From contig NZ_AXAR01000004.1 in assembly GCF_000472905.1 (NCBI RefSeq), positions 121,169 to 185,168 on the forward strand: 64,000 bases of DNA, in the 5' to 3' direction. This stretch comes from Alicyclobacillus pomorum DSM 14955. Lineage in GTDB: Bacteria; Bacillota; Bacilli; Alicyclobacillales; Alicyclobacillaceae. A program made the position numbers and the translations under genes. The notes under the pieces are model-generated. The model saw only the letters and a program-made list of their open reading frames with translations, had not been told where the DNA came from and searched no databases. Shown here one piece after another: positions 34,837 to 43,600 of this stretch; positions within the stretch are counted from its first letter, which is position 1; each line of letters starts with the position of its first letter.

Positions 34837-36363
34837 ATGAAGAAACGCGTAGCAGTTCTAGCATCAGGTCTCGCTTTATCCGTTGCTCTTTCACCCTTAA
34901 CAAGTTACGCAACAACAACAACGAAGAAGGACGACTCCGCAAAGACGGCACCACAAGCAGTACAACGAGTCTTGTTGATTAGTGTCGACGGAATGCATGA
35001 AAGTGACCTTGCGAACTTCGTGAAAGAACATCCGCATTCGAATCTGGCTGCTTTAAGCAACCACGGCATTACATATACAAATGCCTCGACTTCCAAGCCA
35101 TCTGATTCCTTCCCAGGCACACTGGCAATGGTAACCGGCGGTACTCCAAACTCAACAGGCGTTTTTTATGACGACTCCTATGATCGAAAACTGTTGCCGC
35201 CTATTGCTAGTCATGCCGGAGACAAACCGGGTACTGAGGTCCTGTATGACGAGTCAGTCGATAAGGATAAAAATAAAATTGATGGCGGCGGTGGTATTAA
35301 TCCAGCGATGTTGCCTCGCGATCCTGTAACCAAACAGCCCGTATATCCTCACAGCTATTTAAGAGTCAACACGATTTTTGAAGTGATCAAAGCGGCCGGA
35401 AAGCACACTGCGTGGGCTGACAAGCATCTGTCGTATGATTTGCTGAATGGGCCGTCAGGCAAAGGTGTTGACGATTTGTATACGCCCGAAATCGCAGCCA
35501 ACGGGGATGCCACCACAAGTATCGCCGCCACGGAAGCAAACGATGATTTAAAGGTAAAGGCAATTGAGAATGAAATTGACGGTAAAGATCATACCGGTAC
35601 GAAGTCCACTCCAGTCCCGACTATATTCGGTATGAATTTCCAGGCTGTCAGTGTCGCTCAGAAACTCCCTGGCAATGGTTATCTCAACAGCAAGGGAACC
35701 TTCAGTAAGGGTCTTGAGGGTGCTTTTGAACATACCGATGCATCTATCGGTAAAATCGTAAATGAATTGAAAAAGAAGCACCTTTACAATTCGACCCTTA
35801 TCATCCTGACTGCGAAGCATGGACAAACTCCCATCGACCCTGCAAAGCTGAGAATAACCGATAAAAATCTAATTACGGCAGGCGTCCCTTCGAACCTCAT
35901 TGCTCAGATGACTGCAGATGACATTGCATTGATCTGGCTCACTGACCAGTCCAAGACGAAGGCTGTAGTCGCTGCCATCGAACGCAACAAGGAAAAAGCG
36001 CACATTAAGGCAGTATATTCTTATGTCACATCTAAAAAGCAATGGCTGTTCAATAACCCTGCCACTGATTCCAGAGTGCCAGATATTGTTGTCCAACCAG
36101 AAGATGGAGTAGTATATGCAAAACCTGGTTCAAAGATTGCTGAGCATGGCGGTTTTAGTGAAGATGATACGCATGTAGCGTTGTTGGTATCATTTGCAGG
36201 GATCCAACACGCCGAGAAAATTGCTTCTTCTGTCCAAACAACCCAAATTGCACCGACGATTTTAAAAGTGCTGGGATTGAATCCGAATGCACTTGAAGCT
36301 GTACGGAAAGAACACACACAGGTACTACCTGGATTGATGATGCTGCGCCACGCCAAGATGTAA
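34837..36363 (+). CDS. secreted alkaline-phosphatase-superfamily phosphodiesterase
   Basis: 508 residues. Signal peptide about 1-26 (MKKRVAVLASGLALSVALSP, cleavage after SYA). Type I phosphodiesterase/nucleotide pyrophosphatase fold: metal Asp in LLISVDGMHESD (about 50), nucleophile Thr/Ser region SKPSDSFPGTLAMVTGG (about 86-102), later metal ligands in ILTAKHGQTP (about 325) and AEHGGFSEDDTHVALL (about 433). The family hydrolyses phosphodiesters or phosphomonoesters outside the cell. ATG follows GAGGTGTTAAG. A Pho-box-like array upstream suggests induction by phosphate starvation. Confidence 0.87.
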   Translation: MKKRVAVLASGLALSVALSPLTSYATTTTKKDDSAKTAPQAVQRVLLISVDGMHESDLANFVKEHPHSNLAALSNHGITYTNASTSKPSDSFPGTLAMVTGGTPNSTGVFYDDSYDRKLLPPIASHAGDKPGTEVLYDESVDKDKNKIDGGGGINPAMLPRDPVTKQPVYPHSYLRVNTIFEVIKAAGKHTAWADKHLSYDLLNGPSGKGVDDLYTPEIAANGDATTSIAATEANDDLKVKAIENEIDGKDHTGTKSTPVPTIFGMNFQAVSVAQKLPGNGYLNSKGTFSKGLEGAFEHTDASIGKIVNELKKKHLYNSTLIILTAKHGQTPIDPAKLRITDKNLITAGVPSNLIAQMTADDIALIWLTDQSKTKAVVAAIERNKEKAHIKAVYSYVTSKKQWLFNNPATDSRVPDIVVQPEDGVVYAKPGSKIAEHGGFSEDDTHVALLVSFAGIQHAEKIASSVQTTQIAPTILKVLGLNPNALEAVRKEHTQVLPGLMMLRHAKM

Positions 36364-36396
36364 TTGTCCCTTCCAAAAACAACCTGTCATGAAGTC

Positions 36397-36430
36397 CCCC
36401 TAGAGTGGTCAATTTGAATCACTCTAGGGG
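36397..36430 (+). terminator. terminator of the phosphodiesterase gene
   Basis: Stem CCCCTAGAGTG/CACTCTAGGGG, 34 nt after the stop. Confidence 0.8.
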
Positions 36431-36632
36431 CGTTGATTATACCGAGTCACGGATAGACACAAAGCCCGTCGTATCCAATGTATCGCGTTCATCTGTTATT
36501 CCTACGGCACAGATCTACCTTTTTTACACTCCTACATCCGTCATCGCGTAATGTATTTTCAAAAACATCTTGCAATACCCCTTCATTTTGCAATAATTAA
36601 TTGGTATGGCAAGTGAGAAAGGTGTGATACAT

Positions 36633-36797
36633 ATGTGGTGGAAATTGGCTCTGAAAATCGCCGGGGTCCTATGTATGTTCATAGCAGTGATGAATTGGTT
36701 TACGCACGAGAAGGTCAAAAAAAAGAAATCCAAGAAGTTTAGTCCTAACCTGACCACGTTTGTCCTCGGCCTAGCTCTGTTCACCGTCGCACAATAG
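36633..36797 (+). CDS. small membrane protein, 54 residues
   Basis: Starts MWWKLALKIAGVLCMF after GAAAGGTGTGATACAT. Two hydrophobic helices flank a strongly basic loop (EKVKKKKSKKF, about 25-35). Not recognised. A -35/-10-like pair TTGCAA...TAATTA lies just upstream (36570-36599). Confidence 0.6.
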   Translation: MWWKLALKIAGVLCMFIAVMNWFTHEKVKKKKSKKFSPNLTTFVLGLALFTVAQ

Positions 36798-37016
36798 CTC
36801 CGTTTCACTGGCGAGCCACTCCATCCACGCTCCCGGCCGCGTCCCGCGTTCTGGAAGTATCTTAACTCATCACGGATCATGGTGACCCATGCAGGAAGCT
36901 GGAATTCGCCTTTTCCATCGTCACCACCAGGCGCGACACAAGGTCTTGCTTTGTGCACTGATTAAATACGACCGGATCTCTTCATAACGCCGTTGCATAC
37001 CACCAAATCATCGAAT
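36798..37016. other. intergenic region with a possible gene scrap
   Basis: No gene is supported. A minus-strand frame near 36840-36958 (GGDDGKGEFQLPAWVTMIRD) reads like protein but has no start signal and merges into anti-sense of the small membrane gene; it could be a relic. Confidence 0.3.
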
Positions 37017-37052
37017 AGAAAACACCCTCGAATGAATCGTGGGTGTTTTCTA
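37017..37052. terminator. terminator downstream of gbsB
   Basis: Stem AGAAAACACCC/GGGTGTTTTCT; flanking bases allow function on either strand. It lies 116 nt after the gbsB stop. Confidence 0.65.
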
Positions 37053-37167
37053 ATATGCAAATCGTTAGATGATTCGGATTGACGTTGGCGTGACGTCGCA
37101 TCCGACCAATGAAACAGCCCAAAGACTGATTTCATCAATTAGAAAAACCAACAGGATTCGTATGGAC

Positions 37168-38367
37168 TCATGTAGAGGGTTCGAGACCAAGACAGCGTCG
37201 GTAGAGCCAGCGATAGCCTTCAATCCCGATGTCTCGCGGGTTGCCTACGGTCTGTGGGTCCTCGAATGCGGCCTGTGCGTAACGCTCGATGTCTTCCGGA
37301 TTTACGCCTTGTTCGAGCAGTGTAGGGATGTTTAACTGACGCACCAAGCGGTCCACTTCGCGCACGGCTGCTTGGGCAGCATCATTGACGCTCATTCTCG
37401 TCGTGTCGACGCCCAAAGCCTGCGCAATCCGCGCGAACTTCTCCGGCTCACCCAGCCAGTTATATTCCATGACTGGCACCAACATCGCCGCGACACACTG
37501 ACCGTGCATAACGGGAACCATTCCACCAAGGGTCTGCGCCATTGCGTGCACCGCCCCCGCCGACTCACTGCCGTAGGACAGTCCTGCCAACATGGCGGCT
37601 TGTGCCATGCCGTGACGCGCTTCGAGGTCGTGTCCATTCGCATAAGCGCGGTGAATGTACTTCGCCACGTATTCTATGGCCAACAGTGCAACGGCGTCTG
37701 TAATGGGTTGCGCATAGTGACAGGTATAACATTCAATGGCGTGGCACAGCGCATCGAGGCCTGTCGCCGCGGTGATGTGAGGCGGCATGCTGACATGTAA
37801 CTCCGGATCCAAAATGGCCACGTGCGCGGCAATCAGCGGACCGCCGACATTGAACTTGATTTTCCGCTCTGGGTCTTTAATCACAGCCCATTGCGTCACT
37901 TCGCTGCCGGTACCGGCTGTGGTAGGAATCGTGATCAGCGGCGGAATGCGGCGTTCCAGCGGTTTTTTGCCAGGGGCTGCTTCGTAAGCGAGTAACGGCG
38001 CATCGTGAACCGCCTCCACGCCAATCGATTTGGCGGTATCCATGGAGCTTCCCCCGCCAACCGCGACCAGGCCATCGCACCGTTCTTCCTTGAACCTCCG
38101 GCTGCCCTCGGCGACCAACGCCGTGTCCGGCTCCCCTGCGATTTCCGCAAACAGTACAGTGGTGACGCCAGCCTCGTGTAGACTCTGTTCAATCGGATGA
38201 ATGAGCCCGGCCCGATAAATTATCTTGTCGGTCACCAGCATCACCTTTCTGACGCCAAGCGCCTTGGCTTCATCGCCAACGTGCTTGGATGCACCAATGG
38301 AAGACTTCACCGCGGTCGGCATTTCGAACCCCTTGTATCGCATCATGCGTTCAATACGCATCATCAT
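37168..38367 (-). CDS. gbsB: choline dehydrogenase, iron-containing alcohol dehydrogenase family
   Basis: 399 residues of the type III (Fe-dependent) alcohol dehydrogenase family: GGGSSMDTAK (about 103-112), IPTTAGTGSEVT (about 146), metal-site TGLDALCHAIECY and HGQCVAAMLVPVMEYN. It probably oxidises choline to betaine aldehyde. The start is an ATGATGATG run after GGGAGGGAATCG. It follows gbsA by 38 nt, and gbsR is divergent from gbsA, the same neighbourhood as in B. subtilis; outside this context it would be called only an alcohol dehydrogenase. Confidence 0.86.
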   Translation of the reverse strand: MMMRIERMMRYKGFEMPTAVKSSIGASKHVGDEAKALGVRKVMLVTDKIIYRAGLIHPIEQSLHEAGVTTVLFAEIAGEPDTALVAEGSRRFKEERCDGLVAVGGGSSMDTAKSIGVEAVHDAPLLAYEAAPGKKPLERRIPPLITIPTTAGTGSEVTQWAVIKDPERKIKFNVGGPLIAAHVAILDPELHVSMPPHITAATGLDALCHAIECYTCHYAQPITDAVALLAIEYVAKYIHRAYANGHDLEARHGMAQAAMLAGLSYGSESAGAVHAMAQTLGGMVPVMHGQCVAAMLVPVMEYNWLGEPEKFARIAQALGVDTTRMSVNDAAQAAVREVDRLVRQLNIPTLLEQGVNPEDIERYAQAAFEDPQTVGNPRDIGIEGYRWLYRRCLGLEPST

Positions 38368-38405
38368 CGATTCCCTCCCGTCTCAATTCGGTAAAACGAT
38401 GAATA

Positions 38406-39902
38406 TTAGCCAAACCACTTCATCGGCTGCGTGTCGAAATTCTGATAGATATGCTTCCGTTCCGTGTACTCTTCAAGCCCCCACGGCCCGAGTTCACGGC
38501 CGATGCCCGACTGTTTGTAACCTCCCCAGGGCGCCTGAGCGAAATAAGGATGAAAATCGTTAATCCACACGGTTCCAAGGCGCAAGGCCCGACTCACCCG
38601 GCGTGCCCGAGCCATATCACGCGTCCAAACCGCGCCCGCCAATCCGTACACGGTATCGTTGGCCAGGTCAATGGCCTCCTCTTCTGTGCGAAACGTCTCG
38701 ATAGTCAGAATTGGACCAAATGTCTCCTCCTGAACAATGCGCATCGACGATACACAATCGTCAAAGACGGTAGGCTCCACGAAGAACCCTTTTTGTAGAT
38801 CCCCCCGTTCCGGCCGCTTGCCTCCAACCAGCAACTTGGCACCTTGTGCCCGGCCAATTGCCAGGTACTGTTCGACTTTTGCACGGTGTTCCTCGGAGAT
38901 GAGCGGCCCCATCTGTGTGGTTTCTTCAAATCCGCTGCCAAGCCTGATCTTCCGAACGCGTTCCACCAGCGCTTCGACAAACTGGTCATGCCACTCCTCC
39001 TGCAACAGCAACCTAGCTCCGGCTGAACACACCTGCCCGGCATGAAAATAGACCGCGTTCAAGGCATAATCCAACGCGGTCTCAAAATCTGCATCGGCAA
39101 AGACAATGTTGGGATTCTTGCCGCCAAGCTCAAGGGCAATTCGTTTGAAATTTACAGCTGCAGCACGCATCACCTTCCGCCCCGTGTCACCTCCTCCAGT
39201 GAAAGAGACAAGGTCTACATCGGGGGATTCAGCGAGCGTTGCACCAACCGTTTCGCCAGGGCCGGTGACAATATTGACCACCCCGGGAGGCAATCCGACC
39301 TCTTCGAAGATCTTCGCCATCCGAAGCGTGGTCAAAGGCGTAATTTCGCTCGGCTTCAACACCATGGTACAGCCCGCCGCGAGTGCCGGAGCCAGCTTCC
39401 AGGATGCCTGCAGCAGGGGGTAGTTCCAAGGTGTAATCTGTCCGCACACGCCGACCGGTTCACGTACGACGAGACTCGCGGAATTTGCATTTGGCGAGTC
39501 AATCACAACACCGCCGTCCTTGTCGGCTAACCCCGCGAAGTAGCGAAAGACTCGGACGATGTCGCTCATATCCGCGCGACTCTCCGTCAACGTCTTTCCT
39601 GTGTCCAATGTTTCGAGGATAGCGAGTTCTTCGGCGTCGCGTTCAATGAGACTGGCGACATGATATAGAATTCGTCCACGCTCTGCCCCCGTCATTCTCG
39701 GCCAGGGACCATCGTCGAACGCTTCGCGCGCGGCCTGAATTGCCCGTTCAGCATCCCTGTTGTCACCCTCCGGGACAATTGCAATCACAGTTTGATCAAA
39801 AGGATTGATGATCTCTCGCATGGCCCCCGAGACAGCCGATGCCCACCCGCCTGCGATATACATCTGCGTTTGACGAACAATCACCTCTTTGGGAATGACC
39901 AT
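38406..39902 (-). CDS. gbsA: betaine aldehyde dehydrogenase
   Basis: 498 residues, NAD-dependent aldehyde dehydrogenase that makes the osmoprotectant glycine betaine. Signature ELGGKNPNIVFADAD (catalytic Glu about 260) and GQVCSAGARLLL with the nucleophile Cys about 293; PWNYPLLQASWKLAPALAAG is the usual NAD-site strand. ATG at 39902 is chosen for GAAGGGGGCTTGGTGTC before it. Start of the gbsA-gbsB operon. Confidence 0.92.
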   Translation of the reverse strand: MVIPKEVIVRQTQMYIAGGWASAVSGAMREIINPFDQTVIAIVPEGDNRDAERAIQAAREAFDDGPWPRMTGAERGRILYHVASLIERDAEELAILETLDTGKTLTESRADMSDIVRVFRYFAGLADKDGGVVIDSPNANSASLVVREPVGVCGQITPWNYPLLQASWKLAPALAAGCTMVLKPSEITPLTTLRMAKIFEEVGLPPGVVNIVTGPGETVGATLAESPDVDLVSFTGGGDTGRKVMRAAAVNFKRIALELGGKNPNIVFADADFETALDYALNAVYFHAGQVCSAGARLLLQEEWHDQFVEALVERVRKIRLGSGFEETTQMGPLISEEHRAKVEQYLAIGRAQGAKLLVGGKRPERGDLQKGFFVEPTVFDDCVSSMRIVQEETFGPILTIETFRTEEEAIDLANDTVYGLAGAVWTRDMARARRVSRALRLGTVWINDFHPYFAQAPWGGYKQSGIGRELGPWGLEEYTERKHIYQNFDTQPMKWFG

Positions 39903-39934
39903 GACACCAAGCCCCCTTCGCACCAAGTTTCGTT

Positions 39935-39954
39935 TGTACAGTTTTTTCTGTACA
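39935..39954. promoter_or_regulatory. inverted repeat, candidate GbsR operator 1
   Basis: TGTACAG-N6-CTGTACA, a perfect 7-bp inverted repeat 32 nt upstream of gbsA, in the divergent gbsA-gbsR region. Confidence 0.55.
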
Positions 39955-40038
39955 TACCGTTACAACAGAAAACATTATCAGTACTATCTGAACATTTCAA
40001 GACTGGAATTTCAAAAGCACATAGTGTTACGATAAATT

Positions 40039-40068
40039 CAGTTCATACACTTTTGACCGTACGAACTG
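40039..40068. promoter_or_regulatory. inverted repeat, candidate GbsR operator 2
   Basis: CAGTTCATAC-N10-GTACGAACTG, 9 of 10 bases paired, about 37 nt before gbsR. Its position suits autoregulation. Confidence 0.5.
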
Positions 40069-40105
40069 TTTTACCAACATACACAAAAGAATGGTGTGCC
40101 CGAGC

Positions 40106-40666
40106 ATGAGTAGTCGTCAATTACCCGCAGAATCAAAATTAGAACAGGCGCGACGTCACTACATTCAAGCGTTGGCGGAAACGATGAACATGTATGGCCT
40201 CAGTCCCTCGATGGGCCTCCTATACGGCATCATGTTTTTCCGCGACAAGCCGATGACCTTGGATGAGATGTGCGCACAAAGCGGCATGAGCAAAACAAGT
40301 ATGAGTACCGGCGTACGTGAGTTGGCCCGCCTGCGACTGGTCCACAAGAAGTGGGAGAAGGGGGTGCGTAAGGATTTATACCAGGCGGAACAGGACTTGT
40401 TTCGCGCATTCCGGGAGTTTTTCACGCATCTGTGGAGTCAGGAAATCGAACTGTGCACAAAGGGATTGGCCACAACAGAACAGGAAATCCGTGCGCTATT
40501 GGAGAGTGGGGATCTTTCGCCGGAAGACGTCAAGCAGGCCGAGGCCGATTTGGAGAAACTGCGTCACGCGAAAGACTACTATGACTGGCTGAGCGACCTG
40601 ACAAAGGCGATGGACAGTGGACAACTGATGAAGTACTTTATGTCGTCCCCGGTTCCCGAAGAGTAA
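40106..40666 (+). CDS. gbsR: GbsR-type choline-responsive repressor
   Basis: About 186 residues, MarR-like winged helix of the GbsR family: MNMYGLSPSMGLLYGIMFFRDKPMTLDEM, HTH in AQSGMSKTSMSTGVRELARL, then a C-terminal helical region (LTKAMDSGQLMKYFMSSP). In B. subtilis the homologue represses gbsAB and choline uptake and is released by choline. The start is uncertain (ATG at 40106 or 40091; neither has a strong ribosome binding site). Divergent from gbsA and 38 nt upstream of a betaine/choline-binding lipoprotein gene. Confidence 0.86.
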   Translation: MSSRQLPAESKLEQARRHYIQALAETMNMYGLSPSMGLLYGIMFFRDKPMTLDEMCAQSGMSKTSMSTGVRELARLRLVHKKWEKGVRKDLYQAEQDLFRAFREFFTHLWSQEIELCTKGLATTEQEIRALLESGDLSPEDVKQAEADLEKLRHAKDYYDWLSDLTKAMDSGQLMKYFMSSPVPEE

Positions 40667-40704
40667 AACATCCACATCATTATCCCAGCCAAGGAGGACA
40701 TCGA

Positions 40705-41616
40705 ATGGTAAACGACAAAAAAATTGTGCGTATATTACGTATATTACCTGTCTCTGGTCTAGCAGTCACGCTGCTGGCCGGATGCGACACAGTCGCCCAA
40801 GGTTCCAACAATGGTCCTCATGCTGCTTCGCAAAGCAGCAAGACCGTGACCATCGGATACGTCACGTGGACCGAGGACGTTGCACTCAGTTACCTTTGGC
40901 AAAACCTGCTTGAGAAGAAAGGTTACAACGTCCAACTCGAACAAATGGTAACCGGTCCTCTTTACCTCGGCGTGTCCACCGGAGATATCTCTGTACACCT
41001 TGATGCATGGCTCCCCTATACGGATCAGAACTACATCAAACAATACGGCAGCAACTTGACGGATTTGGGTACCTGGTACCAAGGACCCGCGAAGATTGGC
41101 ATTGCCGTGCCCAGCTACGTAACGGATGTCAATTCTTTAGATCAGTTGGCTGCCCACGCCAAGGAATTTGGGAATCAAGTCGTCGGTATCGACCCCGGTT
41201 CAGGCGAGATGGAAGTCATTCAAAAGTCCATGCAGGCCTATGGTTTAAACAGCATGCAACTCGTCAGTGGCAGCGAAACGACCATGCTCTCAGCATTGAA
41301 AGCTGCATACGCAGCGCACAAGCCGATTGCCGTCACCCTTTGGAGTCCGCACTGGGCATTCTCGCAGTGGCAGTTGAAGTACTTGGCCGACCCAAAAGGA
41401 ACGATGGGCCACGATGAACGCATTGACATTGAAGCCAATAAGACTTGGGCGGCACAAAACCCCGAGCCGGCGAAATGGTTCAGAAATTTCAAACTAACAC
41501 CAGATCAACTCGGTCAACTTGAGATTGACATCAACCACGCGCCAACTACACAGGCAGGCGTCGAAAAGTGGGTTCAATCAAACCAAAACCTCGTCAACAG
41601 CTGGTTCCGTTCGTAA
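40705..41616 (+). CDS. OpuAC-type glycine betaine/choline-binding lipoprotein
   Basis: 303 residues. Lipobox LLAGC (about 23-27). The periplasmic-binding fold begins VTIGYVTWTEDVALSYLW, and the aromatic cage residues for the trimethylammonium head are present (Trp in VTWTED, DAWLPY and SPHWAF). ATG follows AAGGAGGACATCGA. It is linked to gbsR, not to the permease, so it may deliver choline for the GbsAB enzymes while the second binding protein (41844-42746) delivers betaine; that division is an inference. Followed by a strong terminator. Confidence 0.88.
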   Translation: MVNDKKIVRILRILPVSGLAVTLLAGCDTVAQGSNNGPHAASQSSKTVTIGYVTWTEDVALSYLWQNLLEKKGYNVQLEQMVTGPLYLGVSTGDISVHLDAWLPYTDQNYIKQYGSNLTDLGTWYQGPAKIGIAVPSYVTDVNSLDQLAAHAKEFGNQVVGIDPGSGEMEVIQKSMQAYGLNSMQLVSGSETTMLSALKAAYAAHKPIAVTLWSPHWAFSQWQLKYLADPKGTMGHDERIDIEANKTWAAQNPEPAKWFRNFKLTPDQLGQLEIDINHAPTTQAGVEKWVQSNQNLVNSWFRS

Positions 41617-41650
41617 TTTCCTGTTGTGTATTCGTCATCACCCTTATGAA

Positions 41651-41702
41651 GAAAAACCACCAGGGCGGCAGCACACTCACATACTACCCTGGGGGTTTTT
41701 CT
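41651..41702. terminator. terminator of the gbsR-linked binding protein gene
   Basis: Arms GAAAAACCACCAGGG and CCCTGGGGGTTTTTC with T-rich ends on both sides, between two convergent genes. Confidence 0.8.
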
Positions 41703-41843
41703 CATTGGTACTTCGTTCTTCAAATTTGATGAAAGAGTATCCGCCCTCGTTCACGTACTTTTCTTACTGTGGATATTTTTTGTTTCGGCCCATATTCCTT
41801 CCTGCTTTCGGCACCGTTCACTCCCGCACTCTTGGTAGGTTCT

Positions 41844-42746
41844 CTACTTCAACCAGCTGTTCACGAGGTTTTGATTGTCGCTTATCCACTTCTTAACCCC
41901 TTGGTCCTTTGAAGGCCCGCTGTTGATGTCTTCTTCCAGACTTCCCAGTTGCTGCGGCGTCAGTTTAAAATTCTTGATCCACTGTGACACCTGTGCGTTG
42001 CTACTTGCCCAGTTTTTATTGGCTTCCGTTTGAATCCAGCCGGGCTTGCCGAAGTCGCCTTTGGGATCCGATAGGTACTTCAGGTGATACTTCGTCACGG
42101 CCCAATGCGGACTCCACATGGTGACGACAATCGGTTTGTGTTCGCTGTACGCCTTCTGCAATGCACTGAGCATGGCTGGTGACGAACTTTGAACCAGTTG
42201 CATGCCGAGTCCGTAATCAGAGACCGCCTTGGCAGCGAGTTGCATTTCTCCAGCACCAGGGTCAATCCCGACAATTTGATTTCCAAATTCCGCGGCGTGT
42301 TTTTTCAAGTCCCCGATGCTGGTGACATCGGTGACATAACTGGGTACAGCAAACCCTTCCTGCGTTTGACCTTGATACCACTTACCGAGGTTCGCGAGAT
42401 TGCTTCCGTATCGGGTCATGTAAGTCTGGTGCGTGACTGGAAGCCATGTGTCAAAAAAGACGTCAACACCACCTTCGGACAGACCAGAGAACAACGGCCC
42501 TGCGTCAAGGGACTGCAATTGAACGCTATACCCCTTCTCCGTCAAAATGTCTTTCCAGAGGTATGAAGCGGCGACGTCTTCATCCCAATCCACGTAGCCG
42601 ATGGTGACTGTCTTCCCCGATGTTGACGTGTTTGGTTGATTGCTGGTCTGATGACCTTGGGTCGGCGTGTTCGAACACCCCGCCAGCGTAAGTGTTGTAA
42701 GGCAAATCCCGGACAACGCGCAAGTGATCTTCTGCAGTTTGTTCAT
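41844..42746 (-). CDS. opuAC: glycine betaine-binding lipoprotein of OpuA
   Basis: 300 residues. Lipobox TLAGC (about 20-24), a Thr/Asn/Gln linker, then a binding domain about 50 percent like the one at 40705 (GYVDWDEDVAASYLW; aromatic cage in VDWDED, DTWLPV, SPHWAV). The ATG overlaps the opuAB stop by one base. Last gene of opuAA-AB-AC. Confidence 0.9.
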   Translation of the reverse strand: MNKLQKITCALSGICLTTLTLAGCSNTPTQGHQTSNQPNTSTSGKTVTIGYVDWDEDVAASYLWKDILTEKGYSVQLQSLDAGPLFSGLSEGGVDVFFDTWLPVTHQTYMTRYGSNLANLGKWYQGQTQEGFAVPSYVTDVTSIGDLKKHAAEFGNQIVGIDPGAGEMQLAAKAVSDYGLGMQLVQSSSPAMLSALQKAYSEHKPIVVTMWSPHWAVTKYHLKYLSDPKGDFGKPGWIQTEANKNWASSNAQVSQWIKNFKLTPQQLGSLEEDINSGPSKDQGVKKWISDNQNLVNSWLK

Positions 42747-43600
42747 CAGGCATTACCACCCATCGTTTGTCGACGCATTCGCCCAGTGCCCAGCTTTTGC
42801 GAAATGCGGTCCAATATCACTGCAAGAATGACAATACTGATGCCAGCTTCAAACCCTTTACCGACATTGATGGTTTGCAGGGCAGACATCACGTCCGCGC
42901 CAAGTCCGCCCGCACCAATCATGGATGCGATGACCACCATGGACAGTGAGAGCATAATCGTCTGATTGATACCTGCTTTAATACTCGGCATGGCAAGTGG
43001 AATTTGCACCTTCCACAGTAGTTGTCTGTCGGATGCTCCGAACGCTCTCGACGCTTCGACAAGCTGAGTCGGCACGTGCAAGATACCAAGGCGCGTCAAA
43101 CGGATCACGGGCGGCATCGCAAACACAACGGTGGCAAAAATGGCCGGTACCAGTCCGATGTTGAAAAAGATAAGCACAGGCACGAGATAGACAAAGGCTG
43201 GCATCGTCTGCATCAAGTCGAGCAGTGGTGCGACAAGTTTATAAACGCGATTGCTGCGAGCACTCCAAATCCCAATGGGCAAGCCAATCACCACAGACAC
43301 AAATGCGGAGAGTATGACGAGGACCAGCGTTGCCATCATGTCATTCCAAAGGGCTAGGTCGTACACGAGAAACAGTCCAATCGCGGTTCCAATCATCAAT
43401 TTCCATCGGCCTGCGAGGAACGCGAGCGCCGAGAATACGACCAGTACGACTAGCCATGGGATGGCGGTCATTTCGTTTGTGATGGCCGTCACAATCGTCT
43501 TAATAAATTCCGAGACGAGATTGCAGAACGGACCGAGGGCCGAGTAAACCCAACTGACCAATGCATTAACCCAGTTATCGAGTGGAAGTTGCGGCAGCAT
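42746..43600 (-). CDS. opuAB: glycine betaine ABC transporter permease
   Basis: 284 residues, about 6-7 membrane helices of the OpuAB/ProW type, with the EAA-like coupling loop VEASRAFGASDRQLLWKVQIPLAMPSI. ATG at 43600 is chosen because AAGGAGG lies 8 nt before it; a GTG three codons upstream sits on the Shine-Dalgarno itself. The start lies inside the end of opuAA (about 25-nt overlap). Confidence 0.92.
   Translation of the reverse strand: MLPQLPLDNWVNALVSWVYSALGPFCNLVSEFIKTIVTAITNEMTAIPWLVVLVVFSALAFLAGRWKLMIGTAIGLFLVYDLALWNDMMATLVLVILSAFVSVVIGLPIGIWSARSNRVYKLVAPLLDLMQTMPAFVYLVPVLIFFNIGLVPAIFATVVFAMPPVIRLTRLGILHVPTQLVEASRAFGASDRQLLWKVQIPLAMPSIKAGINQTIMLSLSMVVIASMIGAGGLGADVMSALQTINVGKGFEAGISIVILAVILDRISQKLGTGRMRRQTMGGNA

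Noticed and set aside
36524-36958. 144-codon minus-strand frame around 36.5-36.96 kb
   Set aside because: No start signal, and half of it is antisense to the small membrane gene; at most a short relic.
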